Source: Leucobacter sp. UCMA 4100 (GTDB lineage: Bacteria; Actinomycetota; Actinomycetes; Actinomycetales; Microbacteriaceae). Taken from it: DNA of 64,000 nucleotides. Below the pieces are notes generated by a model. That model worked only from the letters and a program-made list of their open reading frames with translations, was not told the origin of the DNA and did not search any database. The stretch is taken from positions 1,286,514 through 1,350,513 of the forward strand of contig NZ_JAFEUS010000002.1 in the NCBI RefSeq assembly GCF_027853335.1. Direction: 5' to 3'. The translations under genes were made by a program, and so were the position numbers. Numbering within the stretch: the stretch's first letter is position 1; each line of letters starts with the position of its first letter. Below, one piece after another: positions 10,344-20,505 of the stretch.

Positions 10344-11184
<841 letters not shown>

Positions 11185-11188
<4 letters not shown>

Positions 11189-12015
11189 CGCCGCACCTTT
11201 CGCTTCGGGTCGGTTACGTCGCCGATGCCGTCGGCAATAAAGTTCACGCCGAGCACGAGCACGACGAGGGCGATGCCCGGCGCGATCGCACCGGCGGGGG
11301 CCGTCATCACGGTTCCCTGCGCCTCCTGCAAGAGCCGCCCCCACGAGGCGTTGGGCGGCGGCGCACCGAAGCCGAGGTACGAGAGGCTCGCCTCGGCGAG
11401 CACGGCGATGCCGAACTGCAGGGCGAGCGCCGAGCTGAGCATCGGGGTGATGTTTGGGAGCACGTGGCCAAAGACGATGCCCCAAAGGCCCGTTCCGCTC
11501 GTGCGCGCGGCCGTAATGAACTGCTGTTGCAAGACGCGCTTCGTGAGAATGCGGGTGAGCCTCGCGACGACGGCCGACATTCCGAGCCCGATCGCGAGAA
11601 TGACCGACCAGATCGATGAGCCCTGCACCGCGACGATGAGCATCGCGAGCAACAACACGGGAAAGGCGATGACGACGTCAAGCCAGGCAGAGACGGTGTC
11701 GTCGATCCACGGCCTTGAAAACGCGGCCACGAGCCCCACCGCGATGCCGAGCACCGCGGCGATGAGCACCGAACCGGTTCCCACAAGCAGGGCAATGCGC
11801 GCACCGACCATGAGCTGGGTGAAGAGATCGCGGCCGAGTTTATCGGTTCCGAGCCAGTGCTCGGCGCCCGGCCCCTCGAGACGCGATCCGCTCGTATCGC
11901 CCTGCGCAAACGGGAGCCAGAAGAGCGAGACCACAGCCACGAGCACCACGATACTCACGAGCACGACGCCGATCACGAGGGTGGCGCTCACGCGAGCGCG
12001 ACGCTGGCCGCTCAT
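11185..12015 (-). CDS. Peptide-type ABC transporter permease (OppC/DppC), second importer
   Basis: 276 aa, about six membrane segments. The EHWLGTDKLGRDLFTQLMVGARIAL block near residue 45 is the OppC signature, and the cytoplasmic loop reads FITAARTSGTGLWGIVFGHVLPN. Start overlaps the OppB stop and the stop overlaps the DppD start, four bases each, so the genes are tightly coupled. Confidence 0.9.
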
Positions 12016-12974
12016 CGGTTGCCCGAAACCGTCTGACGCAGCCGCGGGTCGACGATGCGTTGCAGCACGTCGGCGACAAAGCCAACAAACAAGACGAAGA
12101 AGGTGCTGACCACGAGAACCCCCTGAATGGTGATGTAGTCGTGCTGGTTAATGCCACCGAGCAGGAGGCTGCCGAGACCGGGCAGCGTGAACACGCTCTC
12201 GACGACCACCGCGCCAATGAGCGCCGTCGAGAGCTCGATGCCAAGAATCGAGATGACGGGCACCGATGCGTTGCGCAGGCCGTGCCGCAGAAAGGCCTCG
12301 GCGCCTCCTGAACCGTGGGCGCGGGCCGTGCGCAGGTAGCCGCTGCCGAGCACGTCGAGCGTGGCCGTGCGCACGTACCGGGCAAGCGACGCGCTCATGA
12401 CGATCGCGATCGTGAGAACGGGCAGGGCGAGCGCCGTGAAGGCGGCACCCGGGTTTGACCAGCTCGCCCGCGGAAACCCGCCCGAGGGAAGCCAGCCGAG
12501 CGAGAGCGCGAACAGCCAGACGAGCAAGATGCCTACCCAGAATGTCGGCACCGCGATGCCGAGCTGCGAGAAGCCAGAGAGCAGCACGCCATACCAGCGG
12601 TCGGCCTTCACCGCCGCGGTCACGCCAATGACGAGCGCGAGCACGACGGCGAGCGCAAACGACAGGAGCGTGAGCGGCAGGGTGACCGAGAGCCGCGAGA
12701 CGATCTCGGGCCCGACCGGCAACCCGCTGATGAACGAGGTGCCGAAGTCGAGCCGGGCGATCGCCCCCACCCATGCTCCGAACTGCGTGAGCACCGGCAG
12801 GTCTGACCCCACCTGGCGCTGCGCGGCGGCGATCTGCTCTGGGGTCGCGTTGACCGAGAGCAGCGCGTTTGCCGGGTCGCCAGGCAGGAGCCTGAGCAGC
12901 ACGAAGATCACAACCATCGCTGCCGCAAACGAGAGCAGCAGAAAGCCGAAGCGGCGTGTTAAGTATCGAAGCAT
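12012..12974 (-). CDS. Peptide-type ABC transporter permease (OppB/DppB), second importer
   Basis: 320 aa membrane protein. FVLLRLLPGDPANALLSVNAT (residues about 25-45) and GYLRTARAHGSGGAEAFLRHGLRN are the conserved OppB blocks. It follows the binding-protein gene by 24 bp and overlaps the OppC-type gene, and forms the pore with it. Confidence 0.9.
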   Translation of the reverse strand: MLRYLTRRFGFLLLSFAAAMVVIFVLLRLLPGDPANALLSVNATPEQIAAAQRQVGSDLPVLTQFGAWVGAIARLDFGTSFISGLPVGPEIVSRLSVTLPLTLLSFALAVVLALVIGVTAAVKADRWYGVLLSGFSQLGIAVPTFWVGILLVWLFALSLGWLPSGGFPRASWSNPGAAFTALALPVLTIAIVMSASLARYVRTATLDVLGSGYLRTARAHGSGGAEAFLRHGLRNASVPVISILGIELSTALIGAVVVESVFTLPGLGSLLLGGINQHDYITIQGVLVVSTFFVLFVGFVADVLQRIVDPRLRQTVSGNR

Positions 12975-12998
12975 GCGGGTGCGGGTTCTCCTCGCGAA

Positions 12999-14516
12999 CT
13001 ACTCTTTCACAATGTCGTAGGCGAAGAACTGCGAGTTCAGCCCGTTGACGGGGTAACCGCTGACCTCTTTCGCTGAGACCACGATTTGTGGGTAGAGGTA
13101 GAGCCACACGCTCGCCGCGTCTTCGGCAATCTGCTCGTTCACCTTCGTGAGCAGTTCGGTCTGCTCGTCTTCGGTGAGCGCCTGCTCGGCCTCAGCGACC
13201 CACTGCACGACATCGTCGTTCTCGTAGCCCCAGTAGAAGTCGGGGTTGCCGTACCAGACCACGTCGCGGTCGTTCACATGCTCCTGCAGCGTCGCCTCGA
13301 AGTCGCGGTCCTGGAACACCTTCGAGTACCACTCATCGGCGCTAATCGTGTTGATGTTCACCGTGATGCCCACCTTGGCGAGCTCAGACTGGACGAACTC
13401 GGCCACAACGGGGTGCGGGTCGTAGCTCGGGGTGTCGAGCGTGAAGCTGAAGCCATCGGCGAAGCCCGCGTCGGCGAGCAGCGAGCGCGACAGCTCAGGG
13501 TCGTAGGGGTTCATGTTCGTGAGATCTGTGTACCAGGGGTCGGTCGGGGGCACCATCGAGCCAATCTGCGTGCCGTACTCGCCCCAGATCGAGGTGAGCA
13601 GCTTCTCGGTATCGATTGCCGAGTAGATCGCTTTGCGCACCTTAGCGTCGGTGAAGGGCGCAACCCGGTCGTTGAACGCGAGCAGCTCCTTGGTCGTCGA
13701 GTCGCCGGCGCTAATCGTGTAGTCGTCGTTGCCCTCGAACTGCTCGAGCAGGTCAGGGCTCTGCACGCTCGTGATGAGGTCAAGCTGCCCGGTTTGCAGG
13801 GCGTTGTTCTGCGCCGTGGCATCGGTGAAGTAGCTGAACTCGACGCCCGCGTTCTTCGCTGGCTCGCCCCAGTAATCGTCCCACCGCGTGAGCGCGAGCG
13901 AGCTGCCGCGCTTCCACTCGTCGAGCACGTACGGGCCGGTGCCGTCTTCGCTCGTGTTGAGGTCGGTCGCGTCGGCGTTCACGATCCACACGTAGCTGAG
14001 GTTGTAGATGAACGAGATGGCGCGCTGTGAGAGCGTGAAGACGACGGTGTGGTCGTCGGGGGTCTCGATGGCGTCGATCACGGCGAAGCTCGACTTGCGC
14101 GCCGACTGCGAATCTTCAGCGGTGACCGCCTCGACGCTCGCCTTCACGTCTTGCGAGGTCAGCGCCTTGCCCGAGTGGAAGGTCACGCCCTCGCGCAGGG
14201 TCACGGTGTACACGAGGCCGTCTTCGCTCACCTCAAAGCCCTCGGCGAGCAGGTTCTCAACCTCGCCGTCGTCGGTGAGCTTGAAAAGGCCCTCGTAGAC
14301 GTTACCGGTGAGTGCTTCGGTCACGCCCTGGCCGCCGCCAGCCGTATTCGAAAGGTTCACGGGTTCGTAGAGCGAGCCAACCGCGATGACGGCGTCAGCC
14401 CCGCCCTCCGAGGCGGCCTGCGACGAGCAGCCCGTCACGAGCAGGGCGAGCGCGGTGCCGGCCGCGAGGAAGAAAGCGCCGCGGTGTTTGCGGGCGCCAC
14501 GAGATACATTGGCCAC
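12999..14516 (-). CDS. Peptide-type ABC transporter substrate-binding lipoprotein (SBP family 5), second importer
   Basis: 505 aa. Signal with basic SRGARKHR, hydrophobic core and lipobox VTGC (Cys near 30). Family 5 landmarks: NVYEGLFKL, VYTVTLREGVTFHSGK, GTGPYVLDEWKRGSS, IYSAIDTEKLL. Anchored outside the membrane, it would feed the adjacent OppB/OppC pore. A DUF1684 gene lies 53 bp upstream on the same strand and may share the transcript. Substrate not determinable. Confidence 0.92.
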   Translation of the reverse strand: MANVSRGARKHRGAFFLAAGTALALLVTGCSSQAASEGGADAVIAVGSLYEPVNLSNTAGGGQGVTEALTGNVYEGLFKLTDDGEVENLLAEGFEVSEDGLVYTVTLREGVTFHSGKALTSQDVKASVEAVTAEDSQSARKSSFAVIDAIETPDDHTVVFTLSQRAISFIYNLSYVWIVNADATDLNTSEDGTGPYVLDEWKRGSSLALTRWDDYWGEPAKNAGVEFSYFTDATAQNNALQTGQLDLITSVQSPDLLEQFEGNDDYTISAGDSTTKELLAFNDRVAPFTDAKVRKAIYSAIDTEKLLTSIWGEYGTQIGSMVPPTDPWYTDLTNMNPYDPELSRSLLADAGFADGFSFTLDTPSYDPHPVVAEFVQSELAKVGITVNINTISADEWYSKVFQDRDFEATLQEHVNDRDVVWYGNPDFYWGYENDDVVQWVAEAEQALTEDEQTELLTKVNEQIAEDAASVWLYLYPQIVVSAKEVSGYPVNGLNSQFFAYDIVKE

Positions 14517-14569
14517 AGTAGCCTCCAGTGGGTGAAGTGGTGAGTGAGAAGAAGAGCGTTCGGTGCGCC

Positions 14570-15328
14570 TTAGGCGGCGTACAGGTCGAAACCCTCAGCG
14601 AAGAGAACCTGCTTTTCACCGGCGTGAACGGGCAGGGCGAAGCGGTTTTGGGCGGGCGGCATCGGGCAGTTGTACTGCGCCGAGAAGCCGCACGGGGGCA
14701 CGAAGGCCCGGTTAAAGTCAAGAATCACGGTGCCCGCCTCGGCGTCGCTGCCGCCGTCTGGGCGCTCGACGAACAGGAAGCGGCCGGCGCCATAGGTTGC
14801 GTCGGCGCCCTCGGCGCCGTTCGTCGCATCACCGAACACGAGCAGCAACACACCGCCGTCGTCAAAGGCCGCGAAGCGGTACTCGACGTCGTTCAGCGTG
14901 AAGGTGATGTCTCCCGGCACCACGAGCTCTCGCGTGCCGCCGTTGTCGCGAATGTGCTCGAAGGGCACGGTGCGGTCGGCTGAGACCGGCGTGAAGTTCG
15001 CGGCGATCACCCAGTCGGGGTTAAACGCGAAGGCACTGATGCCGTTGAACGCGCGGATCGCGGCAGAGTTCGCATCCCAGCGACGCAGGCCGTGTTCGGC
15101 TTCGCCGGTGCTCAGCGAGCGACGCGCGAGCGAGGTCACCGTCACGCCCTCTGGCGCCGATGCCTGCTCAGCCTCGACATCGACGGTTTCGCCAGCACCA
15201 AACCAGCGCGTCTCGACGAGAGCAAGGTTGCCGGTTGGCCCGGTCACCGCGGCGGCGCGCTCGGAATGCCACGCGTCGTGGCCTTCTCGCGACTGCTCGA
15301 TCGCGGCACTCAAAACAGAATCACTCAT
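14570..15328 (-). CDS. DUF1684 domain protein
   Basis: 252 aa, no signal peptide. The C-terminal block, FNRAFVPPCGFSAQYNCPMPP then NRFALPVHAGEK, is the hallmark of DUF1684; two conserved cysteines sit in it. The N-terminal half begins with an EQSREGHDAWHSERAAAVTG helix. Function unknown. I chose MSDSVLS (ATG 15326-15328); no clear RBS precedes it and a promoter-like pair lies just upstream, so the mRNA may be nearly leaderless. It is upstream of the second peptide importer on the same strand. Confidence 0.82.
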   Translation of the reverse strand: MSDSVLSAAIEQSREGHDAWHSERAAAVTGPTGNLALVETRWFGAGETVDVEAEQASAPEGVTVTSLARRSLSTGEAEHGLRRWDANSAAIRAFNGISAFAFNPDWVIAANFTPVSADRTVPFEHIRDNGGTRELVVPGDITFTLNDVEYRFAAFDDGGVLLLVFGDATNGAEGADATYGAGRFLFVERPDGGSDAEAGTVILDFNRAFVPPCGFSAQYNCPMPPAQNRFALPVHAGEKQVLFAEGFDLYAA

Positions 15329-15338
15329 AATACTGTCT

Positions 15339-15368
15339 ATTATTTTACATAAGTAAAGCGAATGCCAA
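15339..15368 (-). promoter_or_regulatory. Possible promoter of the DUF1684 / second importer operon
   Basis: On the minus strand TTGGCA (15363-15368) and AATAAT (15339-15344) are 18 bases apart, in an A/T-rich stretch unusual for this window. Predicted start of transcription falls within a few bases of the DUF1684 ATG. Weak, sequence-only call. Confidence 0.35.
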
Positions 15369-15462
15369 TTCATTGCGAAGAGTGACAGGTGTCGGCGCCT
15401 TAGCACCAGGGGGCGAGGCCCTTACAGACCCCGCCCCCTGGCGCTTCATGACGTCTCGCGAG

Positions 15463-17037
15463 CTACCAGCGGCGCTCGCCCTCTTCGGCGTGGTAATCAG
15501 GCCACGGCAGGTCGATCGGTGGCTCGAAGTCGGTGGGCAGCAGCGGCCCGCGCCCGAAGGCTTCGCGTCGCGAGGCGAATTCCTCCTTCGCCTCGGCGAG
15601 GCGCTCGGGCTGCGTGAGCAGGTCGATGAAGGTGCCGGCGACGGTCTTGCCCGCCACGTCGATCGTGGGGCTGATGGTCTCGGGAAAACCGCCGAGGGCG
15701 TTCATGACCCAGGCCGGGTACGCACCCTTGCCCGGCACCGGCTGCAGCGCGGGGCGCGAGACGTAGAAGCGCACGGTCGGTGCGTAGTGCGTCATCTCGA
15801 CGTAGTCGTCGCTCGTCCAGTTCTGCTGCCATGCGGGCATCTCTTCGCGCAGCAGGCGCTCGGCCTCGCGCGGCTCGATGAGCTGCTCGGTCTCGCGCAA
15901 GAACGGCTTCTCCATCGGCTCGATGCCGAGGTTTTCCTGAATCTCCTGGGCAATCTTGATCGCGGCGTCGCCGTACCGCGGGGCGCCGACGGCCGAGAGG
16001 TTGTCGTAGAGCACGTCGGTCATCACGTGGTTCGTGATGCCGGGGCGGCTGCGGGCGATCCACCGCTCTTCGACCTCGCAGTGGGCCATTGCCGCGGCGT
16101 GCTCGGCGTTCCGGTCGAGCACCGCGAGCACGTGCTCGGCCATCTCGATGTCGGGGGTGCGCCACGAGTACTGAATGCGGGCAACGCGGGCGGGCAGGTT
16201 GTCGGCGGTCGCCTGGCCGTCGGTCAGAATCGCGTCAGAGAGGCTCCACCCGCCAACGCTCGGCAGCATGGCGTCGTGCATGACCCGCGACGCGGTGTAC
16301 ATCTGCATGAGGGCAACGTTTGCGCCCGGCGCCCTGGCCGCAGAGTGCGACGCCGGAATGGGCGAGTTTGGGTCGGCCGAGATTTGCCACTGCTCTGGGT
16401 TGTCACACGTGAAGGTGTAGACCTTGCTGTAGTAGGCGCCGCACTGCGTGTCCCAGCGAGCCGTGTTGCACAAGGGCAGCATGTAGAAGGGGTGAAAACT
16501 CACGATCGCGTCGACGTCGTCGTAGTAGCCGCGCAGGCCGTGAATGACCTTCGAGCCGTGCATCTTTTCGGCGGGCTCACCCGTGTACTTGAGGGTGCCT
16601 GCGATGCCGTGCTGCTGCATTGCGTGCTTCGTGCCGAGCAGGCCTGCGAGGGTAGAGATACCAAGAACCGAGTGCGGATCGGTGTGGCCGGGCGCGAAAC
16701 GGCTGAGCCCCTCTTTGGGCTGCTCGCTCGTCGAGGCGGCCTGGCTGTTGCCCGGCACGGCGTCATATTCGGCATAGGTGAGCAGGGTCGGCCCCTCGCC
16801 TTGGCTCCACTCAGCGCTGAAGGCGGTTGGCATGCCGGCCGAGCCAGCCTCGACCGTGAAGCCCTCTTCGGTGAGGCGCTCGACGTACCAGGCAACCGAG
16901 CGGTACTCGCGCCATGCGGGCTCTGCGAGCTCCCAAATGTGCGTGTGCCAGTCGGTGAGTCGGTCGAGGTTCTCGTCGATCCAGGCCTGTGCGGTTGCTT
17001 TCGCTTCGACGCCGAGCGTCGTGGTGGTGTGAGCCAC
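15463..17037 (-). CDS. M20 family amidohydrolase, AbgB-like
   Basis: 524 aa, long for M20 but usual for AbgB-type proteins (subunit B of p-aminobenzoyl-glutamate hydrolase). Visible: WHTHIWELAEPAWREYRS at the N-terminus, YAEYDAVPGNSQ (the EYDxxPG motif), GEPAEKMHGSK, and an inserted dimerisation domain from about 195 to 320. It would hydrolyse an amide bond of an acylated amino acid in the cytoplasm. Last gene of the leftward run that begins with an amino-acid-type importer at 24135, 67 bp after the TPP enzyme gene. The AbgA partner is not adjacent, so the substrate may differ from folate fragments. Confidence 0.85.
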   Translation of the reverse strand: MAHTTTTLGVEAKATAQAWIDENLDRLTDWHTHIWELAEPAWREYRSVAWYVERLTEEGFTVEAGSAGMPTAFSAEWSQGEGPTLLTYAEYDAVPGNSQAASTSEQPKEGLSRFAPGHTDPHSVLGISTLAGLLGTKHAMQQHGIAGTLKYTGEPAEKMHGSKVIHGLRGYYDDVDAIVSFHPFYMLPLCNTARWDTQCGAYYSKVYTFTCDNPEQWQISADPNSPIPASHSAARAPGANVALMQMYTASRVMHDAMLPSVGGWSLSDAILTDGQATADNLPARVARIQYSWRTPDIEMAEHVLAVLDRNAEHAAAMAHCEVEERWIARSRPGITNHVMTDVLYDNLSAVGAPRYGDAAIKIAQEIQENLGIEPMEKPFLRETEQLIEPREAERLLREEMPAWQQNWTSDDYVEMTHYAPTVRFYVSRPALQPVPGKGAYPAWVMNALGGFPETISPTIDVAGKTVAGTFIDLLTQPERLAEAKEEFASRREAFGRGPLLPTDFEPPIDLPWPDYHAEEGERRW

Positions 17038-17104
17038 GGTGTTCTCCTTGGTGGTTGCTAGAAAAAGGTGAGCCCCTGGGGGCGAGCGCTGAAGAGGGTT
17101 CGAC

Positions 17105-18781
17105 CTACGCCAGTTCGGCCGCGAAGAGCGCGAGCGGCACGTGCACGAGCGTCACACCCGTGACCGCAATGGCCTCACGAATGACCGGTTCGAGATCGGC
17201 CTCGGTGGTGACCGCGAAGCCCTTGCCGCCGAAGGCCTCGACGAGGGCGGGCCAGTTCGGCTGCGCGAGCTGCACCCCGACGGGGGCGATGCCACGGTCG
17301 GCTTCGTTTTGCTGAATCTCGCCGTAGCCGCCGTTGTCGACGCACACGATCGTGATGTCGAGCCCCTGCTCGACGGCGGTCATGAGCTCCTGAATCGAGA
17401 ACATGAGGGCGCCGTCGCCGATGACCCCGATGACGGGCTGCTCGGGCGAGGCCACCTTGGCGCCGATTGCGGCGGGAAGGCCGTAGCCCAGAGTCGCGTA
17501 GGCGGCCATGTACATGAAGGCCCCTGGCTCGGCCGAGCGCACGTGCGTCGACATGCCGTAGTAGGTGATCTGCGACGAGTCGCCCGTGACGATCGCGTCT
17601 TCGGGCAGAATCGCCGCGATGCGCTTCGCGAGCCCGTCTTCGAGCGGGGCGAAGGCCGCCGACTCGTCGAACGAACGCTGCTTGACGCGAGCGACGTCGA
17701 TGACCGGTTCGGGTGAGGTTTCGGCCGCCCCGAGCTCGGCGAGCAGGGCTTCGAGCGCCTCGGTCGCATCACCGATGAGCGCCTGCGTCGAGCGTGCATT
17801 CTTGTGCCGCTGGCTCTCGAGAATGTCGACGCGAATGAGCTCGCCAGACGGTGCGATCTCGCCGCCCCAGAGCTCAGACTGGCCGATCTTCGACCCGACG
17901 ACGAGCAGCGCATCGGCCTCATTCAGCACCGCACGAACGCTCTCGAGCCTGAGGTCTGAGCCAAGCGAGAGCGGGTGCGCCTCGGGCAGTGCGCCCTTGC
18001 CGTTCAGGCTCGTGGCCACGGGAGCACCGAGTCGCTCGGCAAGCGCCCTGAGTTCGGTGTGGGCAGAGACTGATCCGCCGCCGGCAAGAATCGCGGGACG
18101 CTTCGCGTCGCGCAGCGTCGCGGCAGCGGCTCGCACGAGTTCGGGGTCGAGCGCCTGGCCCGACTCGAACACGCGCGCCTCGAGCGCCTCGGCGGGCACG
18201 TCGCAGGGACCCTCGAGCAGGTTGAGCGGCACCTCGATGTAGACGGGGCGCGGCCTCGACGTGTGAAAGAGCTGGAACGCGTCGTGCACGGCCTCGATGG
18301 CCTCTTCGGCGGTCTGCACACGGCGTGCCCACTCGACGATCGCGGCGGCCGCGGCCACCTGATCTTTCGTCTCGTGCAGCGAGCCGATGTCGGCAAACTC
18401 CTCGCCCTGTGGCACGCCGGGCGAGACGATGATCATCGGGCGCGACTCGCAGTAGGCCGTACCAGCGGCCGAGAGCGCGTTCAAGAGCCCCGGGCCAGAG
18501 GTCGTGATGACGACGCCGGGAAGCCCCGTGCGCTGGCTCCACGCGTCGGCCGCGTAGCCCGCGCCCTGCTCGTGGCGAGTGGTCACGGCGTGAAAGCCGA
18601 GCCGCTCGAAGTGCCGGTAAAACTCGAGGTTGTGCGTGCCCGGAATGCCGAACACGGTGTCGACCCCGTAGCCGCGAATGGCCTTCAGCATCGCGAGCCC
18701 CACGTTGTCGGCGGTCACGCCAGCGGCGAGCGCCGCCTCACTCTCAGCCTGCGGAATCATTGCACTTGCTCCCTGTGTCAC
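17105..18781 (-). CDS. Thiamine-pyrophosphate-dependent enzyme (acetolactate synthase / 2-oxoacid decarboxylase-like)
   Basis: 558 aa with the three-domain layout of TPP enzymes: N-terminal Pyr domain with catalytic Glu in TTRHEQGAGYAAD, a middle domain with ILAGGGSVSA, and a C-terminal PP domain with GDGALMFSIQELMTA...DNGGYGEIQQ. The GYGEI ending of the cofactor motif recalls 5-guanidino-2-oxopentanoate decarboxylase (AruI); that is a suggestion, not a firm call. Either GTG 18779-18781 or ATG 18758-18760 has an acceptable RBS. It lies between the amidohydrolase and AbgB-like genes, so it may decarboxylate a 2-oxo acid made in the pathway. Confidence 0.85.
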   Translation of the reverse strand: MTQGASAMIPQAESEAALAAGVTADNVGLAMLKAIRGYGVDTVFGIPGTHNLEFYRHFERLGFHAVTTRHEQGAGYAADAWSQRTGLPGVVITTSGPGLLNALSAAGTAYCESRPMIIVSPGVPQGEEFADIGSLHETKDQVAAAAAIVEWARRVQTAEEAIEAVHDAFQLFHTSRPRPVYIEVPLNLLEGPCDVPAEALEARVFESGQALDPELVRAAAATLRDAKRPAILAGGGSVSAHTELRALAERLGAPVATSLNGKGALPEAHPLSLGSDLRLESVRAVLNEADALLVVGSKIGQSELWGGEIAPSGELIRVDILESQRHKNARSTQALIGDATEALEALLAELGAAETSPEPVIDVARVKQRSFDESAAFAPLEDGLAKRIAAILPEDAIVTGDSSQITYYGMSTHVRSAEPGAFMYMAAYATLGYGLPAAIGAKVASPEQPVIGVIGDGALMFSIQELMTAVEQGLDITIVCVDNGGYGEIQQNEADRGIAPVGVQLAQPNWPALVEAFGGKGFAVTTEADLEPVIREAIAVTGVTLVHVPLALFAAELA

Positions 18782-18822
18782 GGTGTCTTCCCTTCGTTCT
18801 CGGTCGGTGCGGTTGGCGGTGC

Positions 18823-20496
18823 TTAGGCGTTCGCGTAGGCTCGGGTGCCGCCGATCCACGTCTCAGCGACAGTGATCTGGGCGATGTCGTGCACCGGCGT
18901 CTCGTGCGGATCGGCCGAGAGCACCGCGAAATCAGCGCGCTTGCCCGGCTCAAGCGAGCCGAGATCGTCTTCGCGACCGAGCGCGTGTGCCGCCGTGATC
19001 GTGTGGCCGCGAAGCGCGGTGTCGACCGAAACGGCGAGCGAGTCGGGGCCGAGCTGGGTGCCGCGGCGGGTCACCCGGCTGACGGCTGCCTGGATCGCCT
19101 CGAGGGGGCGCGGATCGGCCACGGGAGCGTCTGACGAGATCGTCACCGGCACCCCGGCCCGTTCGAACTCACCGAGCGGGTTGAAGCGCTCGCCCGGCGT
19201 CCCGATAGCCTGCTCGACGCCCTCGCCCCAGTTGAAGTGGTGTTGCGGCTGGTTCACGGGGTAGATGCCCGCGACCTTCATGCGCGTGATCTGCTCGGGG
19301 GTGGGCAGGCCGCAGTGCTCGATGCGGTGACGCGCGTCGCTGTCGGGGCGCTGCCTGAGCGCCTCTTCGATCGCGCTAATGACCATCTCGAGCGCGGTGG
19401 GCGACTGCGAGTGCGTTGCGGTTTGCAGGCCAGCGAGGTGCGCCTTCACGATCATCTCGGTGTAGTCGCGCGGGTCGTGGTACAGCTGGCCCTTACGGCA
19501 GGGGTCGCCGAGGTAGCCGTCGGGAAAGTATGCCGTCCAGCCGCCGAGCGTGCCGTCAGAGTAGAACTTGATGCCAGCGAAGTTCAGCTGCTCGTTGCCA
19601 AACTGCCCGTTCATGCCCATCTCGAGCACGTCGTCGAGCAGGTGCGAGAGCAGGTACATGTTCGCGCGCATCTTCAGCTCGCCGGCCTCGTGCATGCGCA
19701 GGTAGGCCTCGAACTCACGCTTTGACACCTGGGCGTCGCCGATGGTCGTGACCCCGCCCTGCAAGAAGTTGTCTTGAGCTGCGAGCATCTGCTTGCGATG
19801 CTCTTCAGGCTCGTCGCCCAGGTGAAAGTTGGGGCCGTGGTGCCCGATCTTCACACCGTGCACGCCCGTGAGAATGTTGCACGCAGCGTCTGAGAGCTCG
19901 CCCGTGAGCTCGCCCTCGGCATCGCGAAAGAACTCGCCGCCATCGGGGTTCGGGGTGTCACGCGTAATGCCGTTTGAGTCGAGCGTGAGGCTGTTGACGA
20001 CACCGCCGTGGCCCGAGGCGTTCATGAGGTACACTTCGCGCTCGGTCGAGACCTCGTCGAGCTCGAAGCGGGTTGGGTGACGCTGCTCGACAAGGTTGCG
20101 CTGCTCGTAGCCATAGCCACGAATCGGCGCACCCGCAGGCAATGCCTCGGCGCCCTTCTTGAGCAGCGCGACGATCTCGGGAATTGAGGTGGCCTGTTCT
20201 GGACCACAGTCGATCCAGCTCATCATCTGGCCCAGCATGAGCGGGTGCGCGTGCGCGTCGATGAATCCGGGCACAATCGTGTGGCCGGCGAACTCGGCCA
20301 CCTCTGGGGTGACGGGGCTCAGCTCGGCGGCGCGAGCCTCGCAGCCCGCGAGATCGCCCACGTGCTCGATGCGGCCACCGATCACGAGCATCGCGGTCGC
20401 TCGTTCGCCCGCGCTCGAGAGGGTATAGATCGTGTCGGCCACCACAATTCGTGGTGCTGCTTCTGGTGCGGGCTTGAGCCCTGAGAGCTTGCGCAT
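18823..20496 (-). CDS. Amidohydrolase family protein (YtcJ-like)
   Basis: 557 aa metal-dependent hydrolase of the amidohydrolase 3 group. Metal-site motifs: PGFIDAHAHP (two His, near 75), KFYSDGTLGG (Lys position), ATHSQS (His), RIEHCG (His) and ISSDAPVA (Asp). The C-terminal SLEPGKRADFAVLSADP strand is typical. Cytoplasmic; probably opens an amide or formamide bond. Starts 10 bp after the dehydrogenase stop, so the two are co-transcribed. Specificity unknown. Confidence 0.87.
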   Translation of the reverse strand: MRKLSGLKPAPEAAPRIVVADTIYTLSSAGERATAMLVIGGRIEHVGDLAGCEARAAELSPVTPEVAEFAGHTIVPGFIDAHAHPLMLGQMMSWIDCGPEQATSIPEIVALLKKGAEALPAGAPIRGYGYEQRNLVEQRHPTRFELDEVSTEREVYLMNASGHGGVVNSLTLDSNGITRDTPNPDGGEFFRDAEGELTGELSDAACNILTGVHGVKIGHHGPNFHLGDEPEEHRKQMLAAQDNFLQGGVTTIGDAQVSKREFEAYLRMHEAGELKMRANMYLLSHLLDDVLEMGMNGQFGNEQLNFAGIKFYSDGTLGGWTAYFPDGYLGDPCRKGQLYHDPRDYTEMIVKAHLAGLQTATHSQSPTALEMVISAIEEALRQRPDSDARHRIEHCGLPTPEQITRMKVAGIYPVNQPQHHFNWGEGVEQAIGTPGERFNPLGEFERAGVPVTISSDAPVADPRPLEAIQAAVSRVTRRGTQLGPDSLAVSVDTALRGHTITAAHALGREDDLGSLEPGKRADFAVLSADPHETPVHDIAQITVAETWIGGTRAYANA

Positions 20497-20505
20497 GACG
20501 TTCTC

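Noticed and set aside
15403-15444. Hairpin (CCAGGGGGCG / CGCCCCCTGG) after the AbgB-like gene
   Set aside because: Probably a weak terminator, but it lacks a T-run and the loop is long, so I did not list it as a feature.
15373-17061. Long open frame of 562 codons on the + strand
   Set aside because: It is antisense to the AbgB-like gene; its product is rich in Arg/Gly/Val without any known motif, while the minus-strand product has clear M20 motifs. G+C-rich codon bias keeps such shadow frames open.
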